Assembly (NCBI RefSeq): GCF_900243745.1
Contig: NZ_LT984798.1
Coordinates: 1,358,501-1,422,500, forward strand
Direction of reading: 5' to 3'
Source of the DNA: Desulfovibrio sp. G11
GTDB taxonomy: Bacteria; Desulfobacterota; Desulfovibrionia; Desulfovibrionales; Desulfovibrionaceae
DNA length: 64,000 bases
Notes under the pieces: generated by a model
Told to the model about the DNA's origin: nothing
The model's database searches: none
Seen by the model: the letters and a program-made list of their open reading frames with translations, nothing else
Program-made: the position numbers and the translations under genes
Shown here: positions 7,575 to 17,092 of the stretch, piece after piece
How positions within the stretch are numbered: the stretch's first letter is position 1
Layout of the letters: every line of letters begins with the position of its first letter

Positions 7575-8462
7575 ATGTATATCAATCACAACCAGATGGC
7601 CACCCAGGTGGCCAACACGCTGACATCGCACTACGGCAATCTGTCGTCCTCGGTGCAGCGCTTGTCCACGGGCATGCGCATCAACTCCGCGGCCGACGAC
7701 GCCGCCGGCCTCGCCATCCGCGAACTGATGCGTACCGACATCGCCGCTCTGCAGCAGGGTGTCCGCAACGCCAACGACGCCATTTCCCTCATCCAGACCG
7801 CCGACGGCGCTCTGGCCGTTATTGACGAAAAGCTCATACGCATGAAGGAACTGGCCGAACAGGCAGCCACCGGCACCTATGACTCCACACAGCGCCTGAT
7901 GATCGAATCGGAGTACCAGGCCATGGCTTCGGAAATTACCCGAATCGCCAATGCCACGGACTTCAACGGCATTCATCTGCTGAACGGCAACCTGTCGAGC
8001 GATACGCACAACGGCAGCGATCTGACCGCCACCGGCAAGATGAAGATTCACTTCGGCAGCATGAACGACTCGGCTGAAGACTATTACTACATCCAGATCG
8101 GCACGAGCACCGCCTCTGCCCTGGGTGTGGGCAATCAGGCCGACAAGACATCTGCCGCCTACACGGTTTCCACGCAGGAAGCCGCGCAGAAGGCCCTTGT
8201 GGGCCTGAACGACGCCGTGGTCTCCAAGGACAAGATCCGCGCTCACCTTGGCGCGTTGCAGAACAGGCTGGAAAACACCATTTCCAACCTGACCACCCAG
8301 ACGCAGAACCTGCAGGCTGCCGAATCCCGCATTTCCGACGTGGACGTGGCCACGGAAATGACGGCGTTCGTACGCAACCAGATCCTCACCCAGTCCGCTG
8401 TGGCCATGCTTTCGCAGGCCAACAGCATGCCCCAGATGGCTATGCAGCTTATCGGCCGCTAA
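7575..8462 (+). CDS. flagellin (copy B)
   Basis: 295-residue flagellin of the same length as copy A and about 96 percent identical by eye. Differences include SSSVQRLSTGM for SNSVQRLSTGL, IHLLNG for IYLLNG, a few residues in the centre (GKMKIHFG, YYYIQIGTS) and the C terminus AMQLIGR for ALSLISR. The N- and C-terminal export and polymerisation regions are intact, so both copies should be functional. The ATG at 7575 is preceded by GGGAGGAATGTC. The gene is followed by a very strong terminator. Having two near-identical flagellins in inverse orientation suggests a recent duplication or ongoing gene conversion. Confidence 0.95.
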   Translation: MYINHNQMATQVANTLTSHYGNLSSSVQRLSTGMRINSAADDAAGLAIRELMRTDIAALQQGVRNANDAISLIQTADGALAVIDEKLIRMKELAEQAATGTYDSTQRLMIESEYQAMASEITRIANATDFNGIHLLNGNLSSDTHNGSDLTATGKMKIHFGSMNDSAEDYYYIQIGTSTASALGVGNQADKTSAAYTVSTQEAAQKALVGLNDAVVSKDKIRAHLGALQNRLENTISNLTTQTQNLQAAESRISDVDVATEMTAFVRNQILTQSAVAMLSQANSMPQMAMQLIGR

Positions 8463-8508
8463 ATCGCCACCAGGCAACTGGTTGAGGGCGTGCCACAGCA
8501 CGCACACC

Positions 8509-8546
8509 AAATATCCCCGGAGGAAACCCTCCGGGGATATTTATTT
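8509..8546 (+). terminator. terminator of flagellin B
   Basis: A 15-bp perfect stem (8509-8523 with 8528-8542) around the loop AAAC, ending in TTTATTT. It lies 47 bp after the stop codon. Confidence 0.85.
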
Positions 8547-8802
8547 CGGGACATGCCCAGGCCGCAGCCACTCCAGATTTTTTCTGCAAAGGCAGTCCTG
8601 GAGCATTTTTACCTTGAAATATCTGCTTGGCGGCGAAACGCGTTCGTGCCTTGCAGGCAGGGAGTTGCTGCCTGTTCGCCTACCCCGTTTCGCGGCCCAA
8701 AGGGATGCCCGGCAAGCCGGTCACGCTTCGCACAGCTCCGTGGTGTGGATTTTCCGAAAAAACCGCACCGGGCAACCAGACATTTTCAATGGCAGACAGC
8801 CC
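8547..8802. other. intergenic region between flagellin B and rimO ends
   Basis: No gene. A nested hairpin CTCCAG...CTGC-AAAG-GCAG...CTGGAG followed by CATTTTTA at 8571-8610 could be a second plus-strand terminator. The following bases (8600-8680) loosely resemble the intergenic repeat described in the findings. Confidence 0.4.
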
Positions 8803-10131
8803 TTAGGCCAGTGCGGTCAGGTCATATTCGGTATTTTCCACAATGTCGCATTCCACCAGCGCTCCGGGCGCGACGCCCGGCCCGCTTACATAGGTGATGC
8901 CGTCCACCTCCGGGGCCTGAAGCCACACGCGCCCGCTGTGCAGGCCCGGCCACTCGGGATGCGGCGCATCCACCAGCACCTGCATGCGACTGCCCACATG
9001 GGCCGCCAGCAGGCGTTCGCTGATATCTGCCTGTATGTCCATAAGAGTATCGCGCCGCCACTGCTTGACCGCATCCGGCACCTGATCCGGCAGGGTCGCC
9101 GCTTCTGTGCCGTCTTCAGCCTGATAGGCAAATACCCCCACATGCTGAAAAGCGCTTTCTTCCACAAAACGGCACAGGCTTTCAAACTGTTCATCCGTCT
9201 CGCCGGGGTAACCCACAATAAATGTGGTGCGCAGGGCCGCGTGCGGCAAAATTTGCCGCACGGCATCCAGCACGCGCCGGGGGTTGCCCGCAAAAGGCCT
9301 GCCCATGCGCGAGAGTACATCGGGGTGGGCATGCTGCAGGGGAATATCCAGATAGGGCAAAAGCGGTGCCCCGGTATCGCGTATGAGGGCAAGAAGTTCC
9401 GGGGTCACTCCGCTGGGGTACAGATAGAGTAGGCGCAGCCAGGCCAGACCGTCCAGCGCGGCAAGTTTTTCCAGCAGGGAAGGAAGACCGTTTTTCATGC
9501 CCAGATCCGCACCCCAGGCCGTCAGATCCTGAGCCACAAGGGCCAGTTCGCGAACTCCCTGCCCCAGCAGGGCGCGGGCCTCGTCCACAATATATTCGGC
9601 AGGCAGCGAATGCAGCCCCCCCCTGATGGAGGGAATGGTGCAAAAGGCACATTTGTGCCGGCAGCCTTCGCCTACCTTGAGCCATGCGTAGGAAGGCCCC
9701 GTGGAAAGCAGCCTGCCGCCGCCGGGCATACGCACAGGCGGCGTGGGCAGGGCCAGGGCCTCGGCCACCATGCCGGGCCAGCGGTCCAGATCAGCCGTGG
9801 GTAGCCACAGATCCACTTCGGGCAGATCTTCAGCCAGGTTTTCCGCACCGTAACGGCCCACCATGCAGCCGCCCACAGCCAGCAGAGGCTTTTTGCTGCA
9901 ACGGCCCAGACGCTGCCCCGCATCCAGAACGGCGCGCACGGATTCGCGCACGGCGGGATCAATAAATCCACAGGTATTGATGAATACAAGATCAGCGCGG
10001 CCCATGTGCTCCACATGGCTCACAGGCGCACCCAGCGAACCGAGCAGGCGCTCGCTGTCGACCCTGTTTTTGGGACATCCCAGGCTCAGCGACCAGACCT
10101 TGATTTTTTTCTGTTTGTTTGCACTTGTCAT
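8803..10131 (-). CDS. rimO: ribosomal protein S12 methylthiotransferase RimO
   Basis: 442-residue radical-SAM enzyme that methylthiolates a conserved Asp of ribosomal protein S12. The N-terminal methylthiotransferase domain has its three cluster cysteines in SLGCPKN (C19), NTCGFI (C54) and GGCMVG (C89). The radical-SAM triad is CRHKCAFC (C157, C161, C164). A TRAM-like domain occupies the C terminus. The sequence SLSLGCPKNRVDSE distinguishes RimO from MiaB. ATG at 10131 has AGGA eight bases upstream; two upstream in-frame starts fall closer to the binding site. It is divergent from the PAS-GGDEF-EAL gene, with a short shared upstream region. Confidence 0.95.
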   Translation of the reverse strand: MTSANKQKKIKVWSLSLGCPKNRVDSERLLGSLGAPVSHVEHMGRADLVFINTCGFIDPAVRESVRAVLDAGQRLGRCSKKPLLAVGGCMVGRYGAENLAEDLPEVDLWLPTADLDRWPGMVAEALALPTPPVRMPGGGRLLSTGPSYAWLKVGEGCRHKCAFCTIPSIRGGLHSLPAEYIVDEARALLGQGVRELALVAQDLTAWGADLGMKNGLPSLLEKLAALDGLAWLRLLYLYPSGVTPELLALIRDTGAPLLPYLDIPLQHAHPDVLSRMGRPFAGNPRRVLDAVRQILPHAALRTTFIVGYPGETDEQFESLCRFVEESAFQHVGVFAYQAEDGTEAATLPDQVPDAVKQWRRDTLMDIQADISERLLAAHVGSRMQVLVDAPHPEWPGLHSGRVWLQAPEVDGITYVSGPGVAPGALVECDIVENTEYDLTALA

Positions 10132-10268
10132 GAGGGGCATCCTACAGATGTGCCCGCGGCTTGTCACCAGTGCAGCTCATTTGCAAAACGCCGGGTCCGG
10201 TGCTAGGCTCAAGACTTGACAGTCCGGCGTCAGCGCCGTATCCGTGCGCAACCAAACAAGCGTTGCTT

Positions 10269-12518
10269 ATGAAAAACAAACCCGCCCCAACCGACATCAA
10301 AAAAAATTTCGCTGTAGCCCCCATGACATGCCTCGCAAGCGGCAGAATGGAAGAGCAGTGCTATTCAGGCGTGCTGCGCAGCGTCTACGCCGAAATATAT
10401 CTTCTGGACTTTGAAAAGGACGAAGCGCGCGAACTGTACAGGGGCGATGACACGCTTCTGGGACCTTCGGGCGAATTCACCCTGTCGGAGCTTTTTACCG
10501 AGGCTCTGACCAGGCTCGTCCACCCTGACGACCACAATGCGCTGCTGCGCTTCTGGGACCCTTTGTCCAGGCAGGATCTTGAAAAAAACGGCCTGCCGTT
10601 CTCAACGCTTGACGTGCGCAGAAAATGCCACGACCTGAGCTACCGCTGGACGCGCATTACCGCATTTCCCGTCCGTCAGCCCGGCGGGCATTTCGTATAC
10701 CTTGTCTGCGTGCAGGATGTGGACGACCTCAAGCGCGCGGCCACCATTGTGCGTGAAAATGAGCTTCTCCAGCAGCAGAAGCTCGATAACCTGCGCTACA
10801 AGGCCGTGGTGGACCATACACGCACGCTGGTATTCGAGTGGCGCAATAATGATCTTACCTACATCAGTCCCCGCATAGGCGAACTGCTGGCCGGAAATTA
10901 CGATGGCCGCATTCCCTTTGATGTCTGGCGTGAGGACAATGTGCTGTACAGCGGCGACAGCGCCGCCTTTGACACCTGCCTTTCACGTCTGGCCCTGGGC
11001 ATACGCTCCGGCGAAATGACCCTGCGCCTGCGCCGCCGCGACGGGCAGTTCATCTGGTGCAAGGTCACCTATACCTGCCTGGCGGACGACAGCCCGGGTG
11101 AACGCTACATCGGCACCATCAACGACGTGGATGCCGCCACCCGCACAGAGCAGGCCCTGCGCCTGCGAGCCGAGCACGATCCCCTCACAGGGGCGTACAA
11201 TACCCAGACATTTTTTGAAAAGGTAGAAGCGCTGCTGCGCGAGTATCCCACAGAGCCGTACGCCGTCCTGCGCTTTGACGTGGCGGGCTTCAAGGCCATC
11301 AACGAAGCCTTCAGCCTGGAAGAAGGCAACCGCCTGCTGCGGGGCATCGCCCGCCTCATCCGCCAGCGCATCAACACCCAGTGCGAGGCTTACGCCCGCC
11401 TTACGGCCGATGTGTTTGCCGTGTGCATCACTGGCGATATCAACCGGATAAAAAACTTCATCCACTCCCTTTCCCGCAGGCTCGAGCATTACTCCGACAC
11501 ATTCAGGGTCAAGCTTTTCTTCGGCGTCTGCCAGGTGGAAAATCGCCGGACTCCTGCCCACGTGCTCTGCGACTGGGCCTATCTGGCGCAAAAAACCATC
11601 AAGGGCAGCGACCTTGCCAACTATGCCTTTTATGACAACGCGCTGCGCCAGCGCCTGCATGACGAAAGCTACATTACCGACCAGATGTACCGCGCACTGG
11701 AGCAAAAACAGTTCAAGCTCTACCTGCAGCCCAAGGTGGAGCTGTCGAGCGGCCGCATCGTGGGGGCCGAGGCTCTTGTACGCTGGCAGCACCCGCACGA
11801 CGGACTGATCCTGCCAGGCCGCTTTGTGCCGCTTTTCGAGCGCAACGGTTTTATCGTGCGTCTCGATGAATACATCTGGGACCTCACCTGCCAGAACCTG
11901 CGCATGTGGCTAGACAAGGGCTACAAACCCATGCCCGTCTCGGTAAATATGTCGCGCCTGCACTTTAATGACGGCGCTCTGACAAAAAAACTGGTTCAGC
12001 TTGTAGACAAATACCGCCTGCCGCGCCACCTGCTCGAGCTGGAACTCACCGAAAGTGCCTTTTTCAAAAATGAAAAGGCCCTCATTCACATCATGTGTGA
12101 ACTGCAGGCCGAAGGTTTTATTTTTTCAATGGATGACTTTGGTACGGGCTATTCTTCGCTGAGCACCCTGCGCGCCCTGCCGTTCAACATCGTCAAGCTG
12201 GACCGCACCTTCATCAGTGACGGCACGGACAACGAACGCGGCCAGATTGTGGCCCGCAACACTATTGCCCTTGCCAAAGACCTGCACATGCAGATCGTGG
12301 CTGAAGGCGTTGAAACCCTTGATCAGGCCTGCTTTCTGCTCAGTTGCGGCTGCAACTGCGCCCAGGGCTTCTATTATTCCCAGCCGCTGGACCAGGACGC
12401 CTTTGAGGTGCTTTCCTTTATTCAGGAAAAAGCCTTCTGGGTGGACCCCCAGCTGGCCAACGACGCCCGCAATCTGGGCCTGCCCCTCAGCGACGAAAAG
12501 CCTTTTTACGATTTCTAG
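10269..12518 (+). CDS. PAS-GGDEF-EAL protein, probably a c-di-GMP phosphodiesterase
   Basis: 749-residue soluble signalling protein. Two PAS-like sensor regions (about residues 30-160 and 175-300) precede a GGDEF domain (about 310-465) and an EAL domain (about 485-735). In the GGDEF domain the active-site loop reads ARLTADVFAV, so GGDEF is replaced by TADVF and cyclase activity is very unlikely. The EAL domain keeps EALVRW, ELTES, DDFGTGYSS, KLDRTFI and AEGVE, so hydrolysis of c-di-GMP is plausible. There is no signal peptide or membrane helix. The degenerate domain may bind GTP or c-di-GMP as a regulator. The ATG at 10269 has no good ribosome binding site, and a more distal start is possible. 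Confidence 0.88.
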   Translation: MKNKPAPTDIKKNFAVAPMTCLASGRMEEQCYSGVLRSVYAEIYLLDFEKDEARELYRGDDTLLGPSGEFTLSELFTEALTRLVHPDDHNALLRFWDPLSRQDLEKNGLPFSTLDVRRKCHDLSYRWTRITAFPVRQPGGHFVYLVCVQDVDDLKRAATIVRENELLQQQKLDNLRYKAVVDHTRTLVFEWRNNDLTYISPRIGELLAGNYDGRIPFDVWREDNVLYSGDSAAFDTCLSRLALGIRSGEMTLRLRRRDGQFIWCKVTYTCLADDSPGERYIGTINDVDAATRTEQALRLRAEHDPLTGAYNTQTFFEKVEALLREYPTEPYAVLRFDVAGFKAINEAFSLEEGNRLLRGIARLIRQRINTQCEAYARLTADVFAVCITGDINRIKNFIHSLSRRLEHYSDTFRVKLFFGVCQVENRRTPAHVLCDWAYLAQKTIKGSDLANYAFYDNALRQRLHDESYITDQMYRALEQKQFKLYLQPKVELSSGRIVGAEALVRWQHPHDGLILPGRFVPLFERNGFIVRLDEYIWDLTCQNLRMWLDKGYKPMPVSVNMSRLHFNDGALTKKLVQLVDKYRLPRHLLELELTESAFFKNEKALIHIMCELQAEGFIFSMDDFGTGYSSLSTLRALPFNIVKLDRTFISDGTDNERGQIVARNTIALAKDLHMQIVAEGVETLDQACFLLSCGCNCAQGFYYSQPLDQDAFEVLSFIQEKAFWVDPQLANDARNLGLPLSDEKPFYDF

Positions 12519-12757
12519 CCCACCCGCCGTTGAGACGCGCAGTCTCCAATCCTCCGCTCTCAAAAACATTGCCATGCCCGCGCAGCGTTTGACTACACAG
12601 GTTTGCGGCGCTGTTTTCCAGCCACAAGCCTTTTGTCGGCGGCTCAAGAGCCTTGCGGCCTCTGCGGCGGGCGTCTGCCCTTATGCCCTGCGCACAGACC
12701 GGCCCGGGCAGGCCCGGGCAGGCCCGGCCCGGAGGCGCAGCCCCGATGGAATGCCCT
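12519..12757. other. intergenic region with short GC repeat
   Basis: No gene. It has a 10-bp unit GGCCCGGGCA repeated at 12701 and 12711 (partly again at 12721), and CGGCGGGCGTCTGCCC at 12665-12680, shared exactly with 31206-31221. Confidence 0.5.
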
Positions 12758-13327
12758 TTACAGGGGCAGCCGCATGAGCCGTATGGTATTGGGCTGTATG
12801 TAAAGAAGTTTTTCCCGGCAGATATCCCGCGCACTGGTCACAAAGCTGTCTTTGCGCACGTTCAGGACAGCCTCGGCCTCATGGCTGCAGTCAAAAAGGC
12901 GCAACACGTTGTTTTTCAGGCTGTCGGCAGTTGTCCAGTGGCGGTTCATGGGGGGTCCGTCAGGTGTAAGATGCCGCAAAAACCGGAAAACAAGCGCACG
13001 GTTGCCGCCGCCGTTAAGCCACTGGTCAAAACAGTCCCACACCTGGTCCACCGATGGGTCCTGATCTGTGCCGAAAGGCTGGCGCACGTCCAGCGGAAAG
13101 ATGCGGCTCTGGGTCCTGAGCATGCCGTCCACCAGGTCGCAGTAATCCGTTTCCTGCTCCAGTGCGGCCCGGAACGCCGCGGGCGAGGCCGCGAGGGCCA
13201 TAAGTGTGTCATTAAGGATTTCGCGCGCCTTGAGCACCCGGATACTGTGGGTAAGCCGCAGGGCATTAAGCACGGCGTAGATGGCGCAGAAGGTGTCGAG
13301 TTTGCCCTGATAAAAGGGTTTCAGCAT
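12758..13327 (-). CDS. putative papain-like cysteine-peptidase-fold protein
   Basis: 189-residue soluble protein with no signal peptide. Near the N terminus, FYQGKLDTFCAIYAVLNALR resembles the catalytic-Cys helix of papain/C39-like peptidases (GxxDxxCGxYAxxNAL), with Cys at about residue 14. Towards the C terminus, MNRHWTTAD gives a candidate catalytic His followed by LRLFDCS with an Asp, in the correct order for a Cys-His-Asp triad. The usual Gly after the Cys is Ala here. GGAGG precedes the ATG at 13327 at good spacing. It is divergent from panC. The fold is a motif-based guess; substrate unknown and activity uncertain. Confidence 0.55.
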   Translation of the reverse strand: MLKPFYQGKLDTFCAIYAVLNALRLTHSIRVLKAREILNDTLMALAASPAAFRAALEQETDYCDLVDGMLRTQSRIFPLDVRQPFGTDQDPSVDQVWDCFDQWLNGGGNRALVFRFLRHLTPDGPPMNRHWTTADSLKNNVLRLFDCSHEAEAVLNVRKDSFVTSARDICREKLLYIQPNTIRLMRLPL

Positions 13328-13525
13328 GAATATCCTCCCGTAGTTCTTATGCCCACTGCCGCCCTGCCGGTCAAGGCAGAATGCGCCTCGCGGCCCTTGG
13401 CCCGCCTGCGCGCTGTCCGCCTTCCCGCGCTGCGGCGCGCTTTCCGCAAGGCCGAGTTTTCCTTTACAACCATGCCCTGTACGTGTATAAGAAGTCATTC
13501 ATAAACCATATCACAATACCTTGAT

Positions 13526-14374
13526 ATGCAGATATTTACTACGCCTCAGCAACTTGCGGCCCAATGCCGCGCCTGGCATGCGGCCGGGGACGATATCGCC
13601 CTTGTGCCCACTATGGGCTACTACCACGCCGGCCATGAAGACCTCATGGCCCATGGCCGCACCTTGGCCAAACGCCTGGTGGTAAGCCTTTTCGTCAACC
13701 CTGCCCAGTTCGGCCCCGGTGAAGATCTGGCCGCTTACCCGCGCGACGCCGAGCGCGATACGGCCATTGCCGCAAGCCACGGCGCTGACGCCATTTTCAT
13801 GCCTGAACCGGGGAGCATGTACGAAGCCGACCATGCCACCTGGGTTGAAGTGCCGGACCTTGCCAGGGGCCTGTGCGGGCAAAGCCGCCCCACGCACTTT
13901 CGCGGAGTCTGCACGGTGGTGCTCAAGCTCTTTATGCTGAGCGCGGCAGACGTGGCTGTTTTCGGCCAGAAAGACTGGCAGCAGCAGGCCATCATCAAAC
14001 GTATGGTCCGCGATCTGAACCTGCCCGTGCGCATTGAAACCCGGCCCACCGTACGCGAAGCCGACGGTCTGGCCCTGTCTTCGCGCAACGTCTACCTTTC
14101 GCCGGAAGAACGCGCACAGGCGCCGCAAATCCGCCAGGCCCTGCTCCACGCCCAGAAGCTGGCGCAAGAAGGGGCAGGCAGCGCAACACTGCTGCGCGAG
14201 GCCGTATTGCGCCGCTGGGCAGAACTTCTGCCCCTTGGCCGTCTGGACTACCTCACCATAGTGCATCCGGAATCACTGGAGCCGCTTGACGAGGTAGCAG
14301 GCCCGGCCCTTATGGCCTGTGCCGTGCGTATGGGCAAGGCACGCCTTATCGACAACATTCTTTTACATTCGTAA
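13526..14374 (+). CDS. panC: pantothenate synthetase
   Basis: 282 residues, normal for the family. It joins pantoate and beta-alanine with ATP to make pantothenate for coenzyme A. Visible motifs are the nucleotide-binding VPTMGYYHAGHEDL (HxGH at residues 34-37), VSLFVNPAQFGPGEDL, FGQKDWQQQAIIKRMVRDLNLP and READGLALSSRNVYLS. The usual MGALHEGH is changed to MGYYHAGH, but the two histidines are kept. ATG at 13526. It lies 39 bp before metK on the same strand and may be co-transcribed with it. Confidence 0.95.
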   Translation: MQIFTTPQQLAAQCRAWHAAGDDIALVPTMGYYHAGHEDLMAHGRTLAKRLVVSLFVNPAQFGPGEDLAAYPRDAERDTAIAASHGADAIFMPEPGSMYEADHATWVEVPDLARGLCGQSRPTHFRGVCTVVLKLFMLSAADVAVFGQKDWQQQAIIKRMVRDLNLPVRIETRPTVREADGLALSSRNVYLSPEERAQAPQIRQALLHAQKLAQEGAGSATLLREAVLRRWAELLPLGRLDYLTIVHPESLEPLDEVAGPALMACAVRMGKARLIDNILLHS

Positions 14375-14413
14375 ACCACCGCGCCTGCCGCGCGTCCCTT
14401 CAAGGAGAACAGC

Positions 14414-15586
14414 ATGCAGACCAAGGGCAAATATTTTTTCACCTCTGAATCCGTTACCGAAGGCCACCCCGACAAGGTGGCCGACCAGATATCAGACGCA
14501 GTCCTGGACACCCTGCTGGCGCAGGACCCGGACGCTCACGTGGCCTGCGAAGCACTGGTCACCACGGGCATGGCTGTTATCGCCGGTGAAATCAGCACCA
14601 CCGGCTATGCCGACCTGCCCACCGTGGTGCGCGAAACCATCAAAAACATCGGCTACAACAGCTCCGAAATGGGCTTTGACTGGCAGACCTGCGCCGTCAT
14701 TTCCACCATCGGCCATCAGTCCCCGGACATTGCTCAGGGCGTGGTGCGCTCAAAGCCCGAAGATCAGGGTGCGGGCGACCAGGGCATGATGTTCGGCTTT
14801 GCCTGCAATGAAACCTCTACCCTCATGCCTGCCCCCATTTACTGGGCGCATCAGCTTTCACAGCAGCTTGCCAGGGTGCGCAAGGACGGTCTGGTGGACT
14901 TTTTCCGCCCGGACGGCAAGACCCAGGTGTCTTTTGAATACCAGGACGGCAAGCCCGTGCGCATCAACAACGTGGTGGTCTCCACCCAGCATGCTGCCGG
15001 CGCAAGCCAGGACGATGTGGCCGAAGCCGTGAAAAAACACGTCATCCGCCCCATTCTTGAGCCTTCGGGCTATTTCGACGAAAAAGACTGCGAAATCTTC
15101 ATCAACACCACCGGACGGTTTGTGGTGGGTGGCCCCATGGGCGACTGCGGGCTTACCGGCCGCAAGATCATCCAGGACACCTACGGCGGCAGCGGCCACC
15201 ACGGCGGCGGCGCGTTCTCCGGCAAGGACCCTTCCAAGGTGGACCGTTCCGGCGCATACATGGGCCGCTACATCGCCAAAAACGTGGTGGCCGCTGGCCT
15301 TGCCCCGGTGTGCGAAGTGCAGATAGCCTACTGCATCGGTGTGGCCCAGCCCGTGAGCGTGCTTGTTTCCTCGCAGGGAACCAGCGAAATTCCTGATGAA
15401 GTCCTCACCAAAGCCGTGCGTGAAGTTTTTGACCTGCGCCCCTACTTCATCACCAAGCGCCTTGATCTCAAGCGGCCCATCTACCAGAAGAGCGCCTGCT
15501 ACGGCCACTTTGGCCGCGAGCTGCCCGAATTCACCTGGGAAGCCACCGATGCCGTGGCCGACCTGCGCACCGCCGCCAAGGTGTAA
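14414..15586 (+). CDS. metK: S-adenosylmethionine synthetase
   Basis: 390 residues, typical length. It makes S-adenosylmethionine from methionine and ATP. The N terminus [23 protein letters not shown], the [10 protein letters not shown] motif, GKTQVSFEY and the phosphate-binding [16 protein letters not shown] are all present. AAGGAG lies just before the ATG. No SAM riboswitch is visible in the 39-bp gap from panC. The product feeds methylation and the radical-SAM enzymes, including RimO in this window. Confidence 0.97.
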   Translation: MQTKGKYFFTSESVTEGHPDKVADQISDAVLDTLLAQDPDAHVACEALVTTGMAVIAGEISTTGYADLPTVVRETIKNIGYNSSEMGFDWQTCAVISTIGHQSPDIAQGVVRSKPEDQGAGDQGMMFGFACNETSTLMPAPIYWAHQLSQQLARVRKDGLVDFFRPDGKTQVSFEYQDGKPVRINNVVVSTQHAAGASQDDVAEAVKKHVIRPILEPSGYFDEKDCEIFINTTGRFVVGGPMGDCGLTGRKIIQDTYGGSGHHGGGAFSGKDPSKVDRSGAYMGRYIAKNVVAAGLAPVCEVQIAYCIGVAQPVSVLVSSQGTSEIPDEVLTKAVREVFDLRPYFITKRLDLKRPIYQKSACYGHFGRELPEFTWEATDAVADLRTAAKV

Positions 15587-15982
15587 ACGGAAAAGCAGCA
15601 ACGCTTCAGGTTGCGTTATCAAGAGTTGCAGTGAGCGCCCTGTGAACTTTGCGCATGCAGACGTTTAAAACCAGCGTGCTCTGACTGATACGGGAGGGGG
15701 ACTTTTTCCAGAAGTTCCCCCTCCCGTATCGTCATCTTCCACAAAAATCTTTTTCGGAACCATTTGACAACCTTCTGGCTGCGCGACCTGTGTACGGTCA
15801 GCGGCCTACCGGAGCAACGCACCCGGCAAGCAAGGGGTGCCCCTGCCCGCACGCGCATGGCTGCCGCCGGCATCCTTTTTTATGCCGCCTTGCCAGCCGC
15901 GCCGCCCTTTCCTATACTGAACGGATTACAGCCGCCCGCATGGCGGCCCGAATCCCATTTTCTGTCCAGCGCGAGGTACACC
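15587..15982. other. intergenic region between metK and aroC
   Basis: No gene is supported. A hairpin with a 15-bp stem, GATACGGGAGGGGGA paired with its complement, lies at 15687-15730. It lacks a T-tract on either strand, so it is probably an RNA stabiliser or weak terminator. The aroC frame stays open upstream of its start, but without a binding site. Confidence 0.5.
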
Positions 15983-17077
15983 ATGGCCGGAAACACCTTT
16001 GGGCGCGCCTTGCGCCTGACCACCTTCGGCGAGTCCCACGGTCCCGGCCTCGGCGGTATTATTGACGGCTGCCCTGCCGGGCTGGAGCTGACCGAGGCCC
16101 ATATCCAGGCAGAACTGGACCGCCGCAAGCCCGGCCAGGGCCCCACAGCCACCAAGCGCAAAGAAGCTGACACCGTGCGTCTGCTTTCCGGTGTTTTCGA
16201 GGGCTGCACCACGGGAACCCCCATCGCCTTTTTCATCGCCAATGAAGATCAGCGTTCCCGCGACTACGGCAACCTGGCCGAAGCCTTTCGTCCCGGCCAT
16301 GCAGACTGGGCGTATTTTCAGAAATACAACGGCCTGCGCGACCACCGGGGCGGCGGGCGCTCTTCGGGCCGCGAAACCGCTGCGCGTGTTGCCGGAGGCG
16401 TCATTGCCAAGAAGATTCTGGCGCGGCGCGGCGTGACCATTCTGGGCGGCTGCGTTGAGCTGGGCGGTATTGCCGCACCCCTTTGGGGGCTGGACATGGA
16501 CGGGGCCGCAGCGCGGCCGTATTGCGCCGCAGCACCCTCCGTCGTCAGCCAGTGGGACGCGCTGGTGGCCGAAGCACGCAAGGCCGGGGAAACCCTGGGC
16601 GGCATTGTCCGTATTGAAGCACACAACGTGCCTGCCGGTCTTGGTGAACCTGTTTTTGACAAGCTTGATGCCGTGCTGGCCCATGCCGTCATGAGCGTGG
16701 GTGCGGTCAAGGGCGTAGAGGTGGGCGAGGGCTTTGCCGCAGCAGCCCTGCGCGGCTCGCAAAACAACGACCCCCTGCTTCCGGCGGATGCGCCGGAGCC
16801 GGGCAGGGCGCGCTTTGCCTCCAACCATGCAGGCGGCATCCTGGGCGGTATATCCAGCGGACAGGATATTGTGCTGCGCGTCGCCGTCAAACCCATAGCC
16901 TCCATAGCCGTTACGCAAAAAACCGTGGACAGGCAGGGCCAGCCCGTGGACATACTCATTGGCGGGCGTCACGACCTGTCCGCCATTCCGCGCATCGTGC
17001 CCGTTCTTGAGGCAATGACTGCCCTGGCCCTGGCAGACGCTCTGCTTTTGCAGCAGCGCATGGGCCTCGGGCTTTAA
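15983..17077 (+). CDS. aroC: chorismate synthase
   Basis: 364 residues, typical length. It performs the last shikimate step, 5-enolpyruvylshikimate-3-phosphate to chorismate, using reduced FMN. Signature blocks are FGRALRLTTFGESHGPGLGG, PGHADWAYFQKYNGLRDHRGGGRSSGRETAARVAGG, the ASNHAGGILGGISSGQDI block and the C-terminal RHDLSAIPRIVPVLEAM. Start at 15983 has GAGG just upstream and gives the standard MAGNTFG N terminus. A recD2-like gene follows 15 bp after the stop. Confidence 0.97.
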   Translation: MAGNTFGRALRLTTFGESHGPGLGGIIDGCPAGLELTEAHIQAELDRRKPGQGPTATKRKEADTVRLLSGVFEGCTTGTPIAFFIANEDQRSRDYGNLAEAFRPGHADWAYFQKYNGLRDHRGGGRSSGRETAARVAGGVIAKKILARRGVTILGGCVELGGIAAPLWGLDMDGAAARPYCAAAPSVVSQWDALVAEARKAGETLGGIVRIEAHNVPAGLGEPVFDKLDAVLAHAVMSVGAVKGVEVGEGFAAAALRGSQNNDPLLPADAPEPGRARFASNHAGGILGGISSGQDIVLRVAVKPIASIAVTQKTVDRQGQPVDILIGGRHDLSAIPRIVPVLEAMTALALADALLLQQRMGLGL

Positions 17078-17092
17078 GGACATAGCATCGCC

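Noticed and set aside
7560..8510. 316-residue open frame on the minus strand across flagellin B
   Set aside because: It is antisense to a clear flagellin; the mirror frame also occurs across copy A (5155-6123), showing it is an artefact of flagellin codon use.
15687..15730. Hairpin after metK as a terminator
   Set aside because: Long stem but no T-tract on either strand, so it is only reported as a hairpin in the intergenic entry.
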